Part shown: positions 25,261 through 29,268 of the stretch, piece after piece | How positions within the stretch are numbered: position 1 is the stretch's first letter | Layout of the letters: every line of letters starts with the position of its first letter | From: SURF-24 sp964537965 | GTDB taxonomy: Bacteria > Bacteroidota > Ignavibacteria > Ignavibacteriales > SURF-24 | NCBI GenBank assembly: GCA_964537965.1 | Contig: CAZIDB010000031.1 | Coordinates: 1-29,268, forward strand | Reading direction: 5' to 3' | Length of the DNA: 29,268 nucleotides | The notes under the pieces: generated by a model | What the model was told of the DNA's origin: nothing | Seen by the model: the letters and a program-made list of their open reading frames with translations, nothing else | Database searches by the model: none | Translations under genes and position numbers: made by a program

Positions 25261-26259
25261 ATGAGAATATCAGTATTAGGTGCAGGTGGCTGGGGAACAA
25301 CACTGTCAATTTTGCTTCATAATAACGGACACAATGTTACACTGTGGGAAATTGACAAATCCTATGCGAAAAAATTAAATAAGGTTGGCGAAAACAAACT
25401 ATATCTTCCCGGAATAGAAATCCCGGAAGGAATTGAGATAACTTCAGAACTTGATGAAGCAACGGAGAATAAAAATATTATCGTACTTGCAGTCCCGTCA
25501 CAATTCCTGCGCAGCGTTGTAAAGAAAATAAAATTTTCTGAGATAAAGAACTCTATACTTGTTAGTGTTGCAAAAGGCATTGAAACAAAAACACTTTTAA
25601 CAATGTCGCAAATGCTTAAGGATGTTTTCCCTAATATAAGTCAGGAGCAAATTGCGGCTTTATCCGGCCCAAGTCATGCCGAGGAAGTTAGCAGGAAAAT
25701 CCCTACTGCTGTTGTATCTGCTTCTATTTATGGCGATACTTCCTCTACAGTTCAGGCTGCATTTATGAATTCTTATTTCAGAGTATATTCATCAACTGAT
25801 GTTTCCGGTGTTGAACTTGGAGGCGCGGTTAAAAATGTAATTGCAATAGGTGCAGGTATAATTGACGGTGCTAAGTTTGGCGATAATACAAAAGCCGCAA
25901 TTATGACACGTGGGATAACTGAAATTACACGGCTTGGTGTTGCAATGGGCGCACGATCTGAAACATTCTGGGGATTATCCGGAATGGGTGACCTGATTGT
26001 AACGTGTATGAGCAAGCATAGTCGTAACCGCTTTGTTGGTGAAAAGATTGGTGAAGGGAAAACTTTAAAGCAGATTTTAAAAGTAATGAATATGGTTGCC
26101 GAAGGAATTGATACCTGTAAATCTGTTAAGCTTCTTGCAGAAAAAAATGAGGTTGATACTCCGATTGTAAACGAAGTTTATAAAGTGTTATTTGAAGACA
26201 AGGACCCTGTACAGGCAACAACGGATTTAATGACACGGGAAATGAAATCCGAACATTAG
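25261..26259 (+). CDS. gpsA: Glycerol-3-phosphate dehydrogenase [NAD(P)+]
   Basis: 332 aa, the standard GpsA length. It reduces dihydroxyacetone phosphate to glycerol 3-phosphate, the backbone for PlsY. The Rossmann motif ISVLGAGGWGTTLS opens the protein, followed by NIIVLAVPSQFLR, VSVAKGIE, ALSGPSHAEEV, the catalytic-Lys region ELGGAVKNVIAIGAGI and GLSGMGDLIVTCMSKHSRNR. The upstream terminator suggests its own promoter; TATATT at 25231-25236 is a possible -10 with only a poor -35. It converges on the PAS gene with 24 bases between stops and no hairpin there. Confidence 0.97.
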   Translation: MRISVLGAGGWGTTLSILLHNNGHNVTLWEIDKSYAKKLNKVGENKLYLPGIEIPEGIEITSELDEATENKNIIVLAVPSQFLRSVVKKIKFSEIKNSILVSVAKGIETKTLLTMSQMLKDVFPNISQEQIAALSGPSHAEEVSRKIPTAVVSASIYGDTSSTVQAAFMNSYFRVYSSTDVSGVELGGAVKNVIAIGAGIIDGAKFGDNTKAAIMTRGITEITRLGVAMGARSETFWGLSGMGDLIVTCMSKHSRNRFVGEKIGEGKTLKQILKVMNMVAEGIDTCKSVKLLAEKNEVDTPIVNEVYKVLFEDKDPVQATTDLMTREMKSEH

Positions 26260-26283
26260 AACTACCCGGATTTCTCTTTTCAA

Positions 26284-27864
26284 CTAACCTTTCACTTCAG
26301 TAATCGCTTCACGTTTGGGCGAAGAGGGAATTTGATTCAATTCCCTTACAATTGCCGTGTAAACTTTTTTCCCCTGGACGCTAACTTGTGAAATTGAAAC
26401 TTCTACATCAAACAACTGTCCATCGGACTTCAATCCTTTTAACATATTACGACTGACCATTTTCTTAATTGAAGTATTTTCATTTCCAAAATTCCTGATA
26501 TGTTCTTTGTGTTTTCCCCTGTATTCAACTGGCAAAAGAATACCAATATCTTTTCCAATCATTTCTGCGGTACAATACCCAAAAACACTCTCCGCTGCTT
26601 TATTGTAACATATTATTCTTTGATCTTCATCTACAGAAATAATTGCATCCATAGCAGATTCAACAATTGCGTTCATTAGATCTTTATTTTCTTTAGATGC
26701 GGTTTCAAGTTTTTTTTGCTCTGTAATATCAACGCCCGAGCTTAATGTTCCGTTAATTTTTCCTGTTGAGTCAGTAAGAATAATATTTTCCCAATCTACT
26801 GTTCGAATGCTTCCGTCTTTAGTTACAATTTTATTTTCAAATTTTGCCAGTCCTTCCTTACTTCCTGAAACAAATTCAAGGAATTTTTCCTTTAAATTAA
26901 CTTTAATATCTGACGGGATAAAATTATCAAACCAGTTTAAACCTATTGCTTCTTTTTCACTGTATCCCAAAATGTTACAGCCGCGGTTATTAATCTGAAC
27001 AATATTTCCATCCGTATCAAGTACAAGCAAAATAACTCCGGCAATATCAAAATACTTTTGAGCTTTATCCTTTTCTTCTTGTAGCTTTTTTTCCCACACT
27101 GCATGCTCTGTAACATTTGTTATAGTAAGCAGTAAAGCATAGACTTTATCCCTCTCGTCCTTTAGTGGCGTAAGAGTCCAATCCCAATAATTTACACCTC
27201 TTTCCGGGAATAAAGGATTATAAAATGGTCTTGAATAATAACTGCAGGGCTCACCTGTTGCCACAGCTTCTTCAAATTTATCCTTAACATTCTCAAAAGG
27301 AACAAAATCGAAATAATTTTTGCCGGTATAGTAAGAGAATTCTCTTCCGTTAGCTGCCTGAAAAGCTTTATTTATTTTTATCACATTAAAATTTGTATCC
27401 ATATAAACAAGCAGTGAATTGGTGTTATTAAAAATGGTATCAAGCAGCCGTGATGTCTCTTCTAATTTCTTCTCTCCTTTTTTTCTCTCGATAGAATATA
27501 TAATCGATCTTATCAGCAGGTTATCATCAAAATGGCCTATCACAAGCAGATCCTGCGCGCCCTTCTCTGCAACTTTAATTGCGAGTTCTGCAGAAAGTAA
27601 ATTAGACAATACAATTACGGGAATTTCAGGAAAGGTTTTTTTTAATATCGTTAATGTTTCAAGCCCATGGCTATCCGGTAATTCCAGATTTATGAGAATA
27701 ATATCAATCGGTAAACTGCGAAGTTTGTCAAATCCTGATGCTAACTTAACACTATTATACAGTTCAAATTCGTTATGCCCGGATAGTTTTAACATATCGG
27801 AAATAATTCTTATGCTGCCCAGGCTATTTTCAATAAGCAATACTTTTCTTTTCTTCTTTTCCAA
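26284..27864 (-). CDS. Pseudo-receiver protein with three PAS domains, no output domain
   Basis: 526 aa from the TTG at 27864-27862, chosen because AGGAG (27874-27870) stands five bases upstream; a longer frame from a TTG at 27900 lacks this. Residues ~7-120 are a receiver fold: KVLLIENS, DIILINLELPDSHG, IPVIVLSN, GAQDLLVIGHF. The phospho-acceptor Asp is Asn59, the acidic pair is Glu12-Asn13, and the invariant Lys is Ile109, so phosphorylation is unlikely. Three PAS domains follow: ~127-250 (IFNNTNSLLVYMD), ~260-380 (VILLVLDTDGNIVQINNRG) and ~395-510 (AIISVDEDQRIICYN). There is no histidine kinase, GGDEF, EAL or DNA-binding domain. It probably senses small ligands and signals by protein contact. 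It is divergent from recG and not adjacent to any kinase gene. Confidence 0.85.
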   Translation of the reverse strand: MEKKKRKVLLIENSLGSIRIISDMLKLSGHNEFELYNSVKLASGFDKLRSLPIDIILINLELPDSHGLETLTILKKTFPEIPVIVLSNLLSAELAIKVAEKGAQDLLVIGHFDDNLLIRSIIYSIERKKGEKKLEETSRLLDTIFNNTNSLLVYMDTNFNVIKINKAFQAANGREFSYYTGKNYFDFVPFENVKDKFEEAVATGEPCSYYSRPFYNPLFPERGVNYWDWTLTPLKDERDKVYALLLTITNVTEHAVWEKKLQEEKDKAQKYFDIAGVILLVLDTDGNIVQINNRGCNILGYSEKEAIGLNWFDNFIPSDIKVNLKEKFLEFVSGSKEGLAKFENKIVTKDGSIRTVDWENIILTDSTGKINGTLSSGVDITEQKKLETASKENKDLMNAIVESAMDAIISVDEDQRIICYNKAAESVFGYCTAEMIGKDIGILLPVEYRGKHKEHIRNFGNENTSIKKMVSRNMLKGLKSDGQLFDVEVSISQVSVQGKKVYTAIVRELNQIPSSPKREAITEVKG

Positions 27865-27991
27865 AGTGGCTCCTATTAAATTTGTTCTGTACTGCTTCAA
27901 GTACTTACAGGAAAAGCATAGATAATTTAAGATCTAAAAGATTTCTACTTACGGCTTAACATTATGGGTACGGTTAAAGTTCATTCCGGGT

Positions 27992-28020
27992 TTGATATTT
28001 CTTTATTCATCTTTTATTTT
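27992..28020 (+). promoter_or_regulatory. Candidate sigma70-like promoter of recG
   Basis: TTGATA (27992-27997), a 17-base spacer and TATTTT (28015-28020); hexamer matches are 5/6 and 4/6. The start point would fall at about 28027, almost on the recG ATG at 28029. Confidence 0.42.
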
Positions 28021-28028
28021 TACTTCAA

Positions 28029-29268
28029 ATGAATAATGACAGTATAAAAATATTGTCCTCTCCGGTTATGTATCTGAAATCGGTTGGACCAAAACGGGCA
28101 GAATCCTTTGCCAAAATCGGGATTCATACCGTTAAAGACTTACTGTTTTATTTTCCTTCAAGGTATTTAGACAGATCAACAATGCTTGACAGCGGCAAGA
28201 TTTATGAGTTTGTAATAAACAATTATGAAGGTGAAGTTACTATCCTTGGAAAAGTGATTGATAAGGAAATTATTCGATATGCACGAAAAGAAATTCTTAA
28301 AGTTCAGATGCGGGATAGTAAAGGATTTTTTGAATGCGTCTGGTTCCAGGGAGTTAAATACCTGAAAGACCTTTTCAATCCTGGTGATATTTTTGCCGTT
28401 GCAGGAAAACCCGTATTAACTAAATACGGTCATCTTGAATTTGTTCATCCTGATTTAGACAGGATAACCGAAACCGAATCCAACCAGTTTTTAAACACCG
28501 GTAAAATTATTCCCGTCTATAGAATTTCAAAAGAACTGAAAGCATCTAACCTGGGCGACCTAAGTTTAAGAAGAATAATTAACTCCGCAGTTGAAAAATA
28601 TTCAGCTCACCTGCAGGAAACTCTGCCGGAAGAAATTATTAGCATGCATAACCTGATGCCGATAATTAAAACCGTCAGGAATCTGCATTATCCATCTGAT
28701 ATGCAAACACTTAATAATGCATTGCACAGGTTGAAATTTGAAGAAATCTTTTATCTTGAAATTCTTATTGTTTTACGAAAACAAAATTATCAAACCAAAC
28801 GCATAGGCAATTCATTTACAATCAAAACAAATCTCGTCTCAAGGTTTCTAAAATCACTTCCGTTCGAACTGACCAAAGCGCAGCTAAAGGTTCTTGGTGA
28901 AATCAGAAGAGATATGGAAAGCACTAAACCAATGAACCGGCTTTTGCAGGGCGATGTAGGCAGCGGCAAAACTATTGTTGCATTAATTGCAATGCTTATT
29001 TCTAAAGATAATGGATTTCAGTCTGCCCTTATGGTTCCAACTGAGGTTCTGGCAATGCAACATTTTAATAACATCAGCAGGTTAGTTAAATCTTTCGGAA
29101 TAAAGACAGCACTTTTAATTGGCGGACAAAAAAAATCGGAACGAAATGTAATTTTAAAAATGCTCGCCTCAGGTGAACTGGATTTTATAATCGGTACGCA
29201 TGCCCTCTTCGAGGAGAATGTTGAATTTAATAATCTCGGTTTTGTAATTATAGACGAGCAGCATCGTT
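28029..29268 (+). CDS. recG: ATP-dependent DNA helicase RecG (3' truncated by window edge)
   Basis: 413 codons are present and the frame is open at the right edge; full RecG is about 690-700 aa. The enzyme remodels stalled forks and branch-migrates Holliday junctions. The N-terminal wedge/OB region has SPVMYLKSVGPKRAESFAKIGIHT..DLLFYFPSRYLDRS and the OB-type FECVWFQGVKYLKDLFNPGD. The helicase part shows PFELTKAQLKVLGEI (Q-like motif), Walker A QGDVGSGKT, motif Ia MVPTEVLAMQH, IIGTHALFEE and the DEQHR box just before the window ends. Motifs III-VI lie outside. The ATG at 28029 has no ribosome site, and the promoter-like element places it near the transcript start. Confidence 0.95.
   Translation, partial: MNNDSIKILSSPVMYLKSVGPKRAESFAKIGIHTVKDLLFYFPSRYLDRSTMLDSGKIYEFVINNYEGEVTILGKVIDKEIIRYARKEILKVQMRDSKGFFECVWFQGVKYLKDLFNPGDIFAVAGKPVLTKYGHLEFVHPDLDRITETESNQFLNTGKIIPVYRISKELKASNLGDLSLRRIINSAVEKYSAHLQETLPEEIISMHNLMPIIKTVRNLHYPSDMQTLNNALHRLKFEEIFYLEILIVLRKQNYQTKRIGNSFTIKTNLVSRFLKSLPFELTKAQLKVLGEIRRDMESTKPMNRLLQGDVGSGKTIVALIAMLISKDNGFQSALMVPTEVLAMQHFNNISRLVKSFGIKTALLIGGQKKSERNVILKMLASGELDFIIGTHALFEENVEFNNLGFVIIDEQHR

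Noticed and set aside
27419..27925. Open frame of 168 codons antisense to the PAS/receiver gene
   Set aside because: The opposite strand has clear receiver and PAS motifs and a ribosome site; this frame is serine-rich and featureless.
27901..28028. A tRNA or small RNA in the PAS-recG intergenic region
   Set aside because: No cloverleaf, CCA end or stable hairpin is apparent; the region holds only promoter-like hexamers.

Overview
This is an AT-rich window from a Gram-negative, lipid A-making bacterium, most likely a member of the Ignavibacteria/Chlorobi-Bacteroidetes side of the tree. The reasons are: a secreted protein with the LPVELTSFTA linker plus fibronectin-like region typical of type IX-secreted proteins; lpxB, lpxK and a DUF374 acyltransferase in one operon; an smc-type condensin; a Bacteroidetes-like Mrp lacking its CXXC; and mixed use of Shine-Dalgarno sites with several TTG starts. 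The lineage is an inference from protein style, not a measured placement.

Layout. 1-947 (minus) is the 5' part of a secreted protein running off the left edge, behind a near-consensus sigma70-like promoter. 1123-2772 (minus) is a YtcJ-like exported amidohydrolase. From 2890 almost everything is on the plus strand: dCMP deaminase, polyphosphate kinase, Mrp and Nfu (Fe-S handling), triosephosphate isomerase and a terminator. Next come a membrane protein with a degenerate GH2 glycosidase fold, smc, a HAD phosphatase, an orphan DNA-methylase-like protein and an isoprenylcysteine-type methyltransferase. lpxB, a DUF374 acyltransferase and lpxK follow, then pyruvate phosphate dikinase (broken by a 100-N gap), queA, ispD, plsY and gpsA. 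A minus-strand pseudo-receiver/PAS protein and the first two thirds of recG close the window. No stretch above 300 bases lacks a gene. No tRNA, rRNA, CRISPR array or insertion sequence was seen.

How the genes work together. Most are housekeeping: envelope lipids (lpxB/DUF374/lpxK for lipid A, gpsA and plsY for phosphatidic acid, ispD for isoprenoids), central carbon (tpiA, ppdK), Fe-S delivery (mrp/nfu), chromosome upkeep (smc, recG) and tRNA modification (queA). From 7978 to 19437 the genes are tightly packed, with start/stop contacts at 14907/14908, 16586-16589, 17728/17729 and 18385, so they probably form one long transcription unit or a few overlapping ones.

Most notable points: (1) the N gap at the ppdK 3' end is flanked on both sides, flush, by the same 55-mer, which looks like an unmerged de Bruijn contig overlap or a collapsed repeat in a Lys/Pro/Ala/Val tail; (2) a pseudo-GH2 domain that lost its acid/base Glu is fused to a multi-pass membrane domain; (3) a receiver domain with Asn at the phospho-acceptor site and Ile at the conserved Lys is followed by three PAS domains and no output domain; (4) an orphan methylase with an HPPY motif lies in the smc-to-lpx gene run. 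I found no convincing multi-gene undescribed system; the best candidates are the individual odd proteins.
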